From a virus: a stretch of 50,480 bases of DNA. Position 1 is the stretch's first letter; each line of letters starts with the position of its first letter. Below are positions 33,730-42,443 of the stretch, piece by piece. Location of the stretch: positions 1 to 50,480 of the IMG/VR virus record IMGVR_UViG_3300029286_003728; one strand, written 5' to 3'. The translations under genes and the position numbers were made by a program. The notes under the pieces were generated by a model. It ran no database searches. It was not told where the DNA came from and worked only from the letters and a program-made list of their open reading frames with translations.

Positions 33730-35116
33730 GTTCCAGATCCTCTAACATTTGATTTCGCATGGTCATGGAATTGAGGCAGGCCAGGCGGTCGTCATCCGAT
33801 ACCGAAGTCCCCTGATCCGTCTCGCAGAGATCGGCAAAAATGACGCCGTTGACGCAGATCAGGTGATTTGCCGTGACCACCGGGTAAACCCGGACGGCCC
33901 CAGCGACAGGCACAGGCGCTGCATGGGTGCTGTTTTTCACGCGCAGCCACCGGCCGTCTTCAAACACGGCATGGCCTCCTTCGACTCCAACGCCTTTGTA
34001 CCGGCAGATATTCCCCGCCAGAATAACACCGACGCCAAGAACATCGCCACCGGCATATATGGCATCCCCGATCTGCAAATCCTCCACGGGTGTCGTCGAC
34101 CCATCCGCCATCAACACAGGCGTCCCGGCGACAAAACAGAAGATTTCGCTGATGACCAGGCCAGCGCCAGCGCCAGCGGCAGCGCCAAGAGGCCCACCCA
34201 CCGACCCGATCTGTGCGCCGATAATCGCCCCGGAAACTGCCCCTCCTGCCGCGGCTGATACCCGACGTTGATCGTCTTTACCGCCTATGCCGAGCGATTG
34301 CATGATCGCGTCCGTTGCCAGATTGGTGACTATTCCAGCACCGGCAGCAACGACCCCGGTTCCGAGCGAAACGCCGGTTTCTGCCACCCCTTCAGCGCCA
34401 AGTTCTGCGATCTGCCTGGACCCCTCCAGGCCGAGGTTTTCTCCAGCGTTTAATCCAAGTTGCTCGGTTGCAATGTTCCCAACTCCTTCTTCCAACCCCG
34501 TTTGCACAACTCTCTCCGAGGCAATACCGGGCAGGGTACTTTCTACTGTGCCCGAGAGAACATCGCTGGTCGTTGTTGCAGCAATCGTCCCGGGAACTTC
34601 TCCCGTAGTAGCAATCTCCGGCAGGGTGGTTTCTGCGATTTGCCCCGTAACCTGTTCTACCGGCTGCACAGCGCTTTCCCCCAGTACCTTGTCATAAGCG
34701 CTTCCGACCGCTGATTTGATCGGTTCAGCAATGGACTTATACCCCAGCTTGATCGGTGCGGCAATCTCCGGCAGACTAATAATCCCGGCCTTATCCGCCA
34801 GATAGGCGCCGGTGAGCGCCAATCCCGTCCCCTGGATGAGATTGCTCTTGGCTGCCTGGTCCTTGCTGATTTCCATCTGTTCTGCCGACAGCGCCTCATT
34901 TTTGTCCGCGATGTCCCTTGTCAGCGCCAGGGAGACATCAGCCTGCCGGGTGTCTTCTGCCAGCTTTTTTTCTTCAAAGGCATTTTCCTTATTGCTCTGC
35001 ACCCGCTGCCGGTACGCAGGCACCTGACCCAGGAGGAGCGATGCGGCAGATACGTTGCGCTTCTTGGCTGTCAAGGCGCCGTATTGCGGATTTGAGATGT
35101 CAGCAAGGTTCAGCAT
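33707..35116 (-). CDS. internal virion protein with C-terminal Hint domain
   Basis: 469 aa. Residues 1-100 helical; 100-325 Ala/Gly-rich, amphipathic to hydrophobic (AAGGAVSGAIIGAQIGSVGG). From C327 a Hint (hedgehog/intein) module: CFVAGTPVLMADGSTTPVED (block A, nucleophile Cys), VEGGHAVF (block B-like His), VVTANHLICVNGVIFAD (block F). The remaining 30 residues follow. Hint modules self-cleave at the N-terminal Cys; the block G end 'HN-C/S/T' of a splicing intein is not seen, so cleavage rather than splicing is likely. The upstream part would be an internal/ejection protein that is matured or released. Confidence 0.8.
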   Translation of the reverse strand: MLNLADISNPQYGALTAKKRNVSAASLLLGQVPAYRQRVQSNKENAFEEKKLAEDTRQADVSLALTRDIADKNEALSAEQMEISKDQAAKSNLIQGTGLALTGAYLADKAGIISLPEIAAPIKLGYKSIAEPIKSAVGSAYDKVLGESAVQPVEQVTGQIAETTLPEIATTGEVPGTIAATTTSDVLSGTVESTLPGIASERVVQTGLEEGVGNIATEQLGLNAGENLGLEGSRQIAELGAEGVAETGVSLGTGVVAAGAGIVTNLATDAIMQSLGIGGKDDQRRVSAAAGGAVSGAIIGAQIGSVGGPLGAAAGAGAGLVISEIFCFVAGTPVLMADGSTTPVEDLQIGDAIYAGGDVLGVGVILAGNICRYKGVGVEGGHAVFEDGRWLRVKNSTHAAPVPVAGAVRVYPVVTANHLICVNGVIFADLCETDQGTSVSDDDRLACLNSMTMRNQMLEDLEHEISEIR

Positions 35117-35140
35117 AATAGTTCACCTCTCTTTATTATA

Positions 35141-35719
35141 TTACTTCCGGTATAGCTTTGTGTCATTCACGTCAAAGGCTGTCGGCTCCGCATCGGGATT
35201 GTTGAGGATATAATCAGGAGACTTATTTTGGGCGGCTGCTGCGTTTTCCAAGGCTGTTTTCATGTCCACGTTGGCCTGTTTCGCTATTTCCCTCAGTTCG
35301 GCATGTTTTTTGACAATCTCCGCTTCCTTCGCCTCGGTTTTCTTTAGCTGGGCATCCTGCGCAGCTAAGCTCAGGCCTTTAGCGCCCAATCCCAACACGC
35401 CCAGGACGGTCGCCCATTTATTCTGTTCCTCCCAGTTTTTCATCATGTCCACAGCCTGCTTGTAATTGGCATTCATTTCACGTGTTTTCTCTACGGTTTG
35501 CACATCAAATTGCCTGGTCTTTTCCGCCAGCGTTTTTTCTCCGATGGCCAGCCGGTTCGCAAAATCCTGTTCTTTGGTTGCCTTCTCGGCCTCGCTGGCG
35601 GCATACGCCCTGGTTACGGATGCAGTATCCGGCACAGCCTGAGTGCTGACGGGCGTTCTTGCTATCCTTCTCAGGGAATTTTCCAGATCGTAAGCATTTT
35701 CTATCGTTTCTCCGGGCAT
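35141..35719 (-). CDS. coiled-coil internal virion protein candidate
   Basis: 192 aa starting MPGETIENAYDLENSLRR. Long charged helices (EKATKEQDFANRLAIGEKTL) interrupted by one short hydrophobic piece (ATVLGVLGLGAKGLSLAA). The composition resembles the first part of the 469-aa gene product and inner-core proteins. No catalytic motif. It lies directly after the 1221-aa tail gene (12-base gap). Confidence 0.6.
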   Translation of the reverse strand: MPGETIENAYDLENSLRRIARTPVSTQAVPDTASVTRAYAASEAEKATKEQDFANRLAIGEKTLAEKTRQFDVQTVEKTREMNANYKQAVDMMKNWEEQNKWATVLGVLGLGAKGLSLAAQDAQLKKTEAKEAEIVKKHAELREIAKQANVDMKTALENAAAAQNKSPDYILNNPDAEPTAFDVNDTKLYRK

Positions 35720-35731
35720 GGCTATTCCTCC

Positions 35732-38700
35732 TTAATGCACATCATCGCGTAAAATTTCATCTTCATATCCCCATACCAAAAGGCGGACGCCCTTGGCGGT
35801 GGCGTTTGTATTTGTCGTAAACCGGAATTTATGCGTCCAGGCGTCCAGGTTCACGGGCTGCGTCTTCCTCACATGACGATTGCCTCCGGAAAGAGCCACC
35901 GGCGCAAGAGTAGTGGGGAGTGTTGCGCCATCCGCATAATGTTCAATGGCCATCGATCGGGCTTCCATCAGTGCCGCGCAGGCCAGTTTTACGCGTTTGA
36001 TCCGGACCAGGTCAAAAATATTGTCCGTGGGCAGGAATTCCCCTGTTGTGGCGGATTGTACGATATCCGCGCCATCCCAGGTCGTTCCATGTTCCAGCCT
36101 CATCAGAGATCCTTCATTGCGGCACCCGAAGACATATTGTTTATTTACCGCGTCGGCAACACGAAAGGCCGCCTGCGGGTACGCACACAAGGATCCGGCG
36201 GGAACTTTTTGAAACCAGCGTTTCAGGGTCATGTTGTACACGACCCACAATTGCGAATCAAAAACATCCACCAAGGTGGAGGTCGCCTTTGCCGGATACA
36301 TCTTGAAGTAATAGGGCACGCCGTTGATGATCGTTTTTGCGATGCGCGGCGTCCCGGAGAGAGCAGATGGTGTATAGGCAGGTACGGGGTTTGTTGAACC
36401 ATCATAAAGCATTGAAGATAGCGCTGCCTGGTAGCCCTCAAAGTAATAGGCGACGCCACCGGAAATGGTCTCCAGTGTGTACATCGATCCCGAAACAGCT
36501 CCGGGGCCAAGGGTATATGGGCTGGTTAACGCATCGTCGGCGGTTCCACCGGCAAGTGCGGATATTGTCGGATATGCGACCACGTAATGATATAACCCCC
36601 CGGCTGAAAAACGGATCACGACCGGTGTCCCGGACAGAGTCGCATCATCAAACGTCTGTATTGCCAGTGCCGGGACGACGCTGCCGAAATTTACCAATGG
36701 AAGTATCAGGTTATATTCGGGATAATCCGGGTCAAACCAGCCCACAGCCCGATCAAGCTTCTCGAAAGTGACGCGTCTGGAGTTCCCGGGATCGAAGTAG
36801 CATTCAAGACCCGGAATCGGGGTCAGTCCGCCGGCGTCAAACATGTATGGACCGGCATACGACAACCACACGGCGATGCTTCGGGAGCTTTGCGCCTCCT
36901 GCGACGCGGATACCTGACAGGTATCAAGGGTTAATGGCGCCGGGCAGCCGATTGTGTCTGATAGAGGGTAGATTTTATATGTATCTGCATCGCTTCCGTG
37001 CAGCAGTTGAGTTGCATGGGCCTTCAGGAAAATCCCGAAGGTGTAGATGGAGCTTCCGAGGCGGTTATAAACCTCGGCCGCGCAGGTAAGTTCCTCCGAT
37101 CCGGGGAAATACAAAGGGGCTTTACCGTCTCCCAGGCTGGAATCATCCCCGTTCCACGCCTCCGAGCTCCCGGACATGGCGAAATCGACCCGGTTCCCTT
37201 CATTGTTCGACACCAGGTTGCATAGCATGGCCCGGTTCTGATAAACAAACGGGAATTTATATGCCAAGGCGTTTAACTGAGGTGCGGGGATCGCCTGTAT
37301 CTGGTCGATCCATACATCCGCAGAGAGGGTTGCGCTAACCTTGATGCGGTAATACCACAACGTCAGACCAAACTGGTTTTTCTGCATCTCCGCGCCCAAG
37401 GCAGGCGGCGTCCAGGAGACGAAACCTGTTTGAGCCAGGGTCTTCCCCGAAACAGCCGTAAGGTCAGCAACCCCGTTTGCTTCTGCATAAGCCGTCCCGG
37501 TCCAGTATTCGACGCTGAGAACCGAGGCGTTTGTGTTGATCTTGCCCGTTTCTTTTGCATACATGATGATCTTCAGGGCGCAGGTCCGTTCCGATAAGCC
37601 GACATCGATATATTCGGCATTGGTCAACGCCCCGACGCTTGCCACTTCACCGCTTGTTGCCGTGGCGATCCCATCGGTGGCTTCGACAACGGCCATGGTG
37701 TTGTCGATCCAGGCTGCGCCGTGGTAGTGCCGGCATTGAATAACCGGCCGGAGCGCCCCATCCCACAAGTCCCGGACGGCCTGCCAGGGCGCATCCCCGG
37801 TAACCTGGTAGATCTGAGCCTCGCCGGCGGAAAGAGTAAACTGATACCAGTAAAGTAAGCGCCCTTCGATCAGTTTTGCGACAGAAGTGGGAACGGTCGA
37901 TGTAAACGACAAACTGCCCGTCTGAGCAAGCGCGATGGTTCCCAATTTGGTCCCGTCACTGACCGTGATGGGTGTCCAGGCGTTACCGTTGTGCTCCTGT
38001 CCGATGATGGAGCTGGGCTCGGAATTGACCTCTCCGGTCGGAAGGTAGAGTTTCACGGCCCGAACCGGGCGCGTGAATCCGGCGAGGAACGTCAGGGAAG
38101 TTAAGGAGTATGCCCGTGCGGGCGGGGAAAAATCACTCGTCCATCGCGCAATGCCTTTTGAAACGCGGAACTCATCTATCCACCCATTCATGTTGTAGGT
38201 AACGCCCGCCCCGCTTGTTTGACCTACCAGAAAGGCAGCAGCCAGATCCGGAAAGGTTACGGTAACAGATTGAGAGCGTCCTATGCCATCCACGGCTACT
38301 CCAAACTTGTTGGCTACCCCACCCCACCCCCGGACAATGGCAATATGATGCCACTCATTGACGAAAAGCGGACTCGACAGTTCCATTCCCAACGCAGTTG
38401 TAATAACACCGGCCACATCTACCGAAAGGTCTATGTAGCATCGTCCAGTGGCTTCAATGCGATAAATATTGCATATTATCCAGTTAAAATTATCAACCCA
38501 TTGTCCGAATATGCCGAGGTTGTTAGATCCGACCACTGCTGCGGGCCATGCGTTTATTCGCATCCAGAAATCAATAGTAAAGGCGCCGGTGCCAAAATTA
38601 AAGTCAGCATGATCTGCGGTTGTTACATAATCTCCCGTCCCATCATAAATAATTGAACTCGGGCCCCACTTTGAAAAGGAAGTATCGTTTTGCGCATTAC

Positions 38701-39397
38701 CGACAGCCGTTACCACCTTCCCGCTGCTCGAAGAGTCGATTATCGTTGTGCTTCCGTCAGCTCCATCGCCATGCAGAAGGAGTACCACGTAAGAATCATT
38801 CCCGCCGCCAATTTTGGCTAAATTATCTGCCGTTTGCAGATCGTTGCGCATCTGCTCGCTGAAGTCTTGGGGGTTCGTCAGTGCCGCACCTGTCACCGGG
38901 GCAGATGACGTCAGGAATGCGGCAGGCGGGATCTCGTCGCCGCCGTAGATCTGCGACGTCTTCCCGTTACAGTAGCCGATCTGGTTATTGGGCCATTTGG
39001 AAAAACGCCCCAGCCCGGCGCCTGCTTCATCCACATAAAGCTCGGCAGTCTCAAAATCCTTTGGATTGGGAACATCTTCCGCGGCATTGTTCGCGATATT
39101 CTGTATGACCGCGGATGCGCTTTCATCGAAGGTCAATGCCTGAAGCAATGTCCGGGACAAAACGGTGAACGGCGTCCGCAACTGGATGCCTGACCGGCCT
39201 TTGGTATAGGTCGGATGCGGCGATGCGTTGATCTTGCTGTAGCCTGCGACGCCTTCGAGCAAACCCGTTTGTCCGTAACGCCAGTTCTGGATATCTGTGT
39301 AATTCTTCGCACCGACGCCTAACGGGTCCACGGACGGGAGCCACTCGCCGTTAAAAAATATTTGCTTTCGGGGGTTGCGTTTACCTTCCGTTGCCAT
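35732..39397 (-). CDS. tail tubular protein B-like with inserted LamG domain
   Basis: 1221 aa. The start (WLPSVDPLGVGAKNYTDIQN, WRYGQTGLLEGVAGYSKIN) and later FPFVYQNRAMLC and WNGDDSS blocks are typical of podovirus tail-tube/nozzle proteins. Residues about 205-440 (DNA 38080-38785) are a concanavalin/LamG-like domain: SSIIYDGTGDYVTT, FTIDFWMRIN, EWHHIAIVRG, MNGWIDEFRVSKGIARWT. LamG modules bind carbohydrate, so this is an extra ligand-binding module on the tail. Repeats ending AYYFEGY and PYYFKMYP occur near residues 985-1040. It forms the DNA channel of the short tail. Confidence 0.75.
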   Translation of the reverse strand: MATEGKRNPRKQIFFNGEWLPSVDPLGVGAKNYTDIQNWRYGQTGLLEGVAGYSKINASPHPTYTKGRSGIQLRTPFTVLSRTLLQALTFDESASAVIQNIANNAAEDVPNPKDFETAELYVDEAGAGLGRFSKWPNNQIGYCNGKTSQIYGGDEIPPAAFLTSSAPVTGAALTNPQDFSEQMRNDLQTADNLAKIGGGNDSYVVLLLHGDGADGSTTIIDSSSSGKVVTAVGNAQNDTSFSKWGPSSIIYDGTGDYVTTADHADFNFGTGAFTIDFWMRINAWPAAVVGSNNLGIFGQWVDNFNWIICNIYRIEATGRCYIDLSVDVAGVITTALGMELSSPLFVNEWHHIAIVRGWGGVANKFGVAVDGIGRSQSVTVTFPDLAAAFLVGQTSGAGVTYNMNGWIDEFRVSKGIARWTSDFSPPARAYSLTSLTFLAGFTRPVRAVKLYLPTGEVNSEPSSIIGQEHNGNAWTPITVSDGTKLGTIALAQTGSLSFTSTVPTSVAKLIEGRLLYWYQFTLSAGEAQIYQVTGDAPWQAVRDLWDGALRPVIQCRHYHGAAWIDNTMAVVEATDGIATATSGEVASVGALTNAEYIDVGLSERTCALKIIMYAKETGKINTNASVLSVEYWTGTAYAEANGVADLTAVSGKTLAQTGFVSWTPPALGAEMQKNQFGLTLWYYRIKVSATLSADVWIDQIQAIPAPQLNALAYKFPFVYQNRAMLCNLVSNNEGNRVDFAMSGSSEAWNGDDSSLGDGKAPLYFPGSEELTCAAEVYNRLGSSIYTFGIFLKAHATQLLHGSDADTYKIYPLSDTIGCPAPLTLDTCQVSASQEAQSSRSIAVWLSYAGPYMFDAGGLTPIPGLECYFDPGNSRRVTFEKLDRAVGWFDPDYPEYNLILPLVNFGSVVPALAIQTFDDATLSGTPVVIRFSAGGLYHYVVAYPTISALAGGTADDALTSPYTLGPGAVSGSMYTLETISGGVAYYFEGYQAALSSMLYDGSTNPVPAYTPSALSGTPRIAKTIINGVPYYFKMYPAKATSTLVDVFDSQLWVVYNMTLKRWFQKVPAGSLCAYPQAAFRVADAVNKQYVFGCRNEGSLMRLEHGTTWDGADIVQSATTGEFLPTDNIFDLVRIKRVKLACAALMEARSMAIEHYADGATLPTTLAPVALSGGNRHVRKTQPVNLDAWTHKFRFTTNTNATAKGVRLLVWGYEDEILRDDVH

Positions 39398-39410
39398 ATA
39401 TCCGCGGCTC

Positions 39411-40322
39411 CTATTGTCTGCGCCGGGACTCGTAGAGAGCCTGCCGGGCTATCTCGGATCTGGTGAGTTTAATTTCCGAAGCGAAGAAACCGCCGATCTG
39501 CCCGGCGTCCGAATACTCTTTCTTCCCGGTTTTAAAGATTGATGCGGCGCCGTAAGCGATGGCCTTGCAAACCCGGGAAGGAAATCGCCAGAAACCGTAA
39601 TCTGAATAGACAGGGTTGGGCATGCAGACATAGGGCACGGTTATTGTGTCTCCGTTATTTGCGGATGGCGCATCGAGAACCAGAGACTTCACCGCAGCCG
39701 GCTGGATTACATACGCATCGGCCAATGTCCAATCGCACCCGGATCCGGAAGCTCCGAACAAAGCTGCCACAAGTTGCGTTTCCGCCGAAACCGACAGAAC
39801 ATATCCACTCGATGCATCCGTAATGTTGTGAATGATATCCCTCGGATAAACCTTGTTTGTCGTCAAGAAAAGCTTGGCGCTGTCGGAAAGGACGCATTGC
39901 CCGCCCACCAGCGCACCTGGCGCTGTGGCCGCGCCGTTGATCAGGGCGGAGCTTGCCGGTTTATCAATAATGGCAAAGCGGTTTGGCCAGTCTTGATTGT
40001 CTGTAAGGTTGGCCAGGAAGATGCTCTCGTAAGAATCGATTACGGGCCAGGAAAAATCGCCTCCATGACTATATTTGATAAAGTACTGCGCTCTCCGGTC
40101 CTTGAGGTAGAGTGCGATAAAATCCGGAGGCAGGTCGTAAACCTGTTGCCCTAAGACTGTGGTAATATCAACTGATCCATGCAGAACTTTGGTCTCACGG
40201 CAGTACATGGCCGCGGCCTGATCCAGGCATTCATAGATCCGGCGCTGGTTTGCATATAGATTCGATACCGTGTCGGTATCGATACAATCAAGAACTTCCT
40301 GGGTCAGGCGGATACCGTCCAT
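39411..40322 (-). CDS. tail tubular protein A-like adaptor
   Basis: 303 aa. The start EVLDCIDTDTVSNLYANQ and the segments QQVYDLPPDFIAL and YTV-like PYVCMPNP, FWRFPSRVCKAIAYGAAS match the usual outline of podovirus head-tail adaptor/tail tubular protein A. It connects the portal to the nozzle. Its gene is 13 bases before the tail-tube gene, the order seen in T7-like phages. Confidence 0.65.
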   Translation of the reverse strand: MDGIRLTQEVLDCIDTDTVSNLYANQRRIYECLDQAAAMYCRETKVLHGSVDITTVLGQQVYDLPPDFIALYLKDRRAQYFIKYSHGGDFSWPVIDSYESIFLANLTDNQDWPNRFAIIDKPASSALINGAATAPGALVGGQCVLSDSAKLFLTTNKVYPRDIIHNITDASSGYVLSVSAETQLVAALFGASGSGCDWTLADAYVIQPAAVKSLVLDAPSANNGDTITVPYVCMPNPVYSDYGFWRFPSRVCKAIAYGAASIFKTGKKEYSDAGQIGGFFASEIKLTRSEIARQALYESRRRQ

Positions 40323-40347
40323 GTTATTTCACCGTCTCCTCGCTTTA

Positions 40348-40635
40348 TTAGACCTTCTTGCGGTTTTTTCCCGCCTCATCGATGGCCGCGGAAAGCGATA
40401 CGGCGCCGCTTGCCGGGACCGAGATCTCGCAGGATTCGATCTCCACGGTGAACGTAGCTCCGTTGTCCCAGGAACTTCCGATCTGCTTGACCTTCCCCTT
40501 GATCGTCACCGTGACTTCCTGGTCGATCCCCAGGCCGGAATAACCTTTCGGCTGGACCTTTCCCTTTTCGCGGAAGTGAAAACTGGCGGTCGTTGGTTCG
40601 TCGATCACCGGCGATGCTATTTTAGATTTCGACAT
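40348..40635 (-). CDS. small virion protein
   Basis: 95 aa starting MSKSKIASPVIDEPTTASF. Beta-rich (VTVTIKGKVKQIGSSW, TFTVEIESCEISV), ending in a helix (SLSAAIDEAGKNRKKV). AAGGAGAAG precedes the ATG at 40635; the earlier open frame is a shadow of the zinc-ribbon gene. Not recognised; perhaps a head decoration or completion protein. Confidence 0.6.
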   Translation of the reverse strand: MSKSKIASPVIDEPTTASFHFREKGKVQPKGYSGLGIDQEVTVTIKGKVKQIGSSWDNGATFTVEIESCEISVPASGAVSLSAAIDEAGKNRKKV

Positions 40636-40786
40636 TTTCTTCTCCTTTTTCTGGTTCACCCTCTCCCGGCCACCGGCTGCATTTCGGGCAGCGTTCGGGT
40701 TCTTCGTACATCCTCGTATCCACCAGGTAACGGGTCTTGCACCACCGGCAGACATAGAGAGGGAGGTCTGTTATGGGTCCGGACAT
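40622..40786 (-). CDS. 54-aa zinc-ribbon protein
   Basis: MSGPITDLPLYVCRWCKTRY, then ...PERCPKCSRWPGEG. Two CxxC knuckles (CRWC, CPKC) make a zinc ribbon, followed by an acidic tail ending EENVEI. AGAGGA seven bases upstream. Its end overlaps the next start by 14 bp. The SD lies directly after the interlocking inverted repeats at 40801-40870, so those may control its translation. Confidence 0.65.
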   Translation of the reverse strand: MSGPITDLPLYVCRWCKTRYLVDTRMYEEPERCPKCSRWPGEGEPEKGEENVEI

Positions 40787-40789
40787 CAG

Positions 40790-41338
40790 TTATTCCTCTG
40801 TCGCCTGCGGCTCCCCGTCCGCTGAATCTCCGGCCGGGGAGCCGCAGGCGACACCGGCCGGAGATTCAGCATGGACGACCATCTCGTAGGCGTAGTCCAT
40901 AAACGCAATCGTGCGCGCCTGGCCCCACCAGTCCGGCCTTGTTTTGAACCACTCCATCCAGGTGTGGGGCGCGGTTGTCGCGGTCTTCTTCGTTCCGGTC
41001 TTTCTGCGGACATAATTCACCGCATCGAGTTCGTCGATGTTTTTGATTTCCTGCTGGAAATCTCCCGCGGCTTCCCGCGCTTTTTGCAGCTTGCCCTCGT
41101 AGTATGCGACCGATTCAGCTTCGCCCGTTCGTTTCCACCAGGCCATCGCGGCTTCGCGTTGAACCTGCGGCAGGATGTCCAGTTCGTTGGCCGATTTGAG
41201 CGGCGTTCCGTCCTTGTAGGCGTAACGCCCGTTCGCGTGCAGATAGACGGATGTGCCGCCGCTGGTACTCCAGGAACGGACAATCTGCACTGCACGCTGT
41301 CCGCCATCCGGATTTTTGACATAAAGTGTCTGTGCCAT
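40790..41338 (-). CDS. hypothetical virion-region protein
   Basis: 182 aa starting MAQTLYVKNPDGGQRAVQIV. An N-terminal beta part, then a helical part (EAESVAYYEGKLQKAREAAG), then WMEWFKTRPDWWGQ and a low-complexity end (SPAGVACGSPAGDSADGEPQ). The last 24 codons hold the two interlocking inverted repeats. Not recognised. Confidence 0.65.
   Translation of the reverse strand: MAQTLYVKNPDGGQRAVQIVRSWSTSGGTSVYLHANGRYAYKDGTPLKSANELDILPQVQREAAMAWWKRTGEAESVAYYEGKLQKAREAAGDFQQEIKNIDELDAVNYVRRKTGTKKTATTAPHTWMEWFKTRPDWWGQARTIAFMDYAYEMVVHAESPAGVACGSPAGDSADGEPQATEE
40801..40870. repeat. two perfect interlocking inverted repeats
   Basis: Arm A (40801-40816, TCGCCTGCGGCTCCCC) is the exact reverse complement of A' (40836-40851). 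Arm B (40821-40837, GCTGAATCTCCGGCCGG) is the exact reverse complement of B' (40854-40870). The order is A-B-A'-B', so two 16-17-bp GC-rich stems compete; they cannot easily form fully at once. They lie in the last codons of the 182-aa gene, just before the SD of the zinc-ribbon gene. No T-run follows, so this is not a simple terminator. Confidence 0.85.
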
Positions 41339-41383
41339 ATTTTCTTATCCTTTCTTCTCACCGACCTTTGGGCGGCAGAAAAG

Positions 41384-41415
41384 GGAGACGACCGGTTTCA
41401 AATCCGGTTGTCTCC
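41384..41415. other. intergenic hairpin
   Basis: GGAGACGACCGG (41384-41395) and CCGGTTGTCTCC (41404-41415) pair over 12 positions with one GU, loop of eight. It lies directly after the stop of the 156-aa gene. No T-run follows on the minus strand, so it is more likely an RNA stability/processing element than a strong terminator. Confidence 0.55.
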
Positions 41416-41417
41416 GG

Positions 41418-41888
41418 TTAGTCCCCGATGAAGAGGATCTGTAACGTCACCGCGGCCGGAGCGCTACCACTCGGCAGTTCGATCAACTGTCCGATATCGT
41501 AGGTTGTATCGACTGCTGTGTTCGGCAGCCGCGCCGCGCCTTCTGCCGCAAATGAATCTTCGACACGAGCGCCGTTTTCGGCAGCGCCCGCGCCGGTCGA
41601 TCCCGTGCGAACGCCCTGGGTAAATATCTTGATTTTGCGGTTTGTCGCGTCGTACTTGTAGATGAACCCGTTCGCGGATGGCTGCTGGATCAGGCCCAGA
41701 GTGATCTCGTTGCGAAACCCGAAGGTTCCGATTGCAGGCATCGGCACGCCGCCCGTGGCGTAGGTCAACGACCCGTTGCCGAAGGCGACCGACGCAAGCG
41801 TCATGTTTCGTCCCGCATGTGCGCCCGCGATCTCCCGATCGCGGGAGGCGATGGTTACGGTTATGTCAGTGCTGGCAAAAGCTCCCAT
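41418..41888 (-). CDS. virion protein, duplicated family A copy 1
   Basis: 156 aa. Closely similar along its length to the neighbour at 41948-42424 (shared ASTD.TVTIA.RDREIAGA, PMPAIG.FGFRNEI, LGLIQQPSANGF, IKIFTQGVRTGST, VTL.ILFIGD). Beta-rich, no enzyme motif. Its place just after the capsid gene suggests a head decoration or head-fibre protein. Differences cluster in the region after TGST (GAGAAENGARVEDSFAAEGA), which may be an exposed loop. Confidence 0.7.
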   Translation of the reverse strand: MGAFASTDITVTIASRDREIAGAHAGRNMTLASVAFGNGSLTYATGGVPMPAIGTFGFRNEITLGLIQQPSANGFIYKYDATNRKIKIFTQGVRTGSTGAGAAENGARVEDSFAAEGAARLPNTAVDTTYDIGQLIELPSGSAPAAVTLQILFIGD

Positions 41889-41913
41889 ATTCGTTCTCCT
41901 TTTTTACAATAGA

Positions 41914-41939
41914 GACCGGGCAAAAAAAAGACCCCGGTC
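41914..41939. other. intergenic hairpin
   Basis: GACCGGG (41914-41920) pairs with CCCGGTC (41933-41939); the loop contains eight A on the plus strand (eight T in the minus-strand RNA sense). It is between the two duplicated family A genes and is flanked by a sequence shared with the hairpin at 41384-41415 (GTCTCCGGTTAGTCCCCGAT), so it was probably copied with the gene. Confidence 0.45.
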
Positions 41940-41947
41940 GTCTCCGG

Positions 41948-42424
41948 TTAGTCCCCGATAAAGAGGATCAGTAACGTCACGGCGGCGGGTACGCTGCCGT
42001 GGGGTAGTTCGATCATCTGTCCCAGGTCGTAGGTTGTGTCGACCGCGGAGTTCGGCAGACGAACCACCCCTTCCACCGCAAAGGAATTTTCCATCAGTGC
42101 GCCGTTCCCGGATACACCTGCTACGGTTGAACCCGTGCGAACGCCCTGGGTAAAGATCTTGATCGTGCGGTTTGTCGCGTCATACTTGTAATAAAAACCG
42201 TTCGCGGATGGCTGCTGGATCAGGCCCAGCGCGATTTCATTACGGAACCCGAAGGCTCCGATTGCGGGCATCGGAATCCCGCCTGTATCGTATTCCAACG
42301 CCCCATCGCCGAAGGCAACCGACGCAAGCGTCAGATTGCGTCCCGCCTGTGCGCCCGCAATCTCCCGATCGCGGGCGGCGATGGTTACGGTCACATCGGT
42401 ACTGGCAAAATGTGCCATATTCAT
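41948..42424 (-). CDS. virion protein, duplicated family A copy 2
   Basis: 158 aa starting MNMAHFASTDVTVTIAARD. Paralogue of the 156-aa product next to it, the same length and motifs. Divergent stretch VAGVSGNGALMENSFAVEGV. Probably arose by tandem duplication. A good SD (AAGGAGGATGAAT-type) precedes the ATG. Likely structural. Confidence 0.7.
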   Translation of the reverse strand: MNMAHFASTDVTVTIAARDREIAGAQAGRNLTLASVAFGDGALEYDTGGIPMPAIGAFGFRNEIALGLIQQPSANGFYYKYDATNRTIKIFTQGVRTGSTVAGVSGNGALMENSFAVEGVVRLPNSAVDTTYDLGQMIELPHGSVPAAVTLLILFIGD

Positions 42425-42443
42425 CCTCCTTCTTTATGTGTGT

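Noticed and set aside
33707-35116. Splicing intein
   Set aside because: Block A and F are visible but no C-terminal His-Asn followed by Cys/Ser/Thr with an extein was seen, so a cleaving Hint module fits better.
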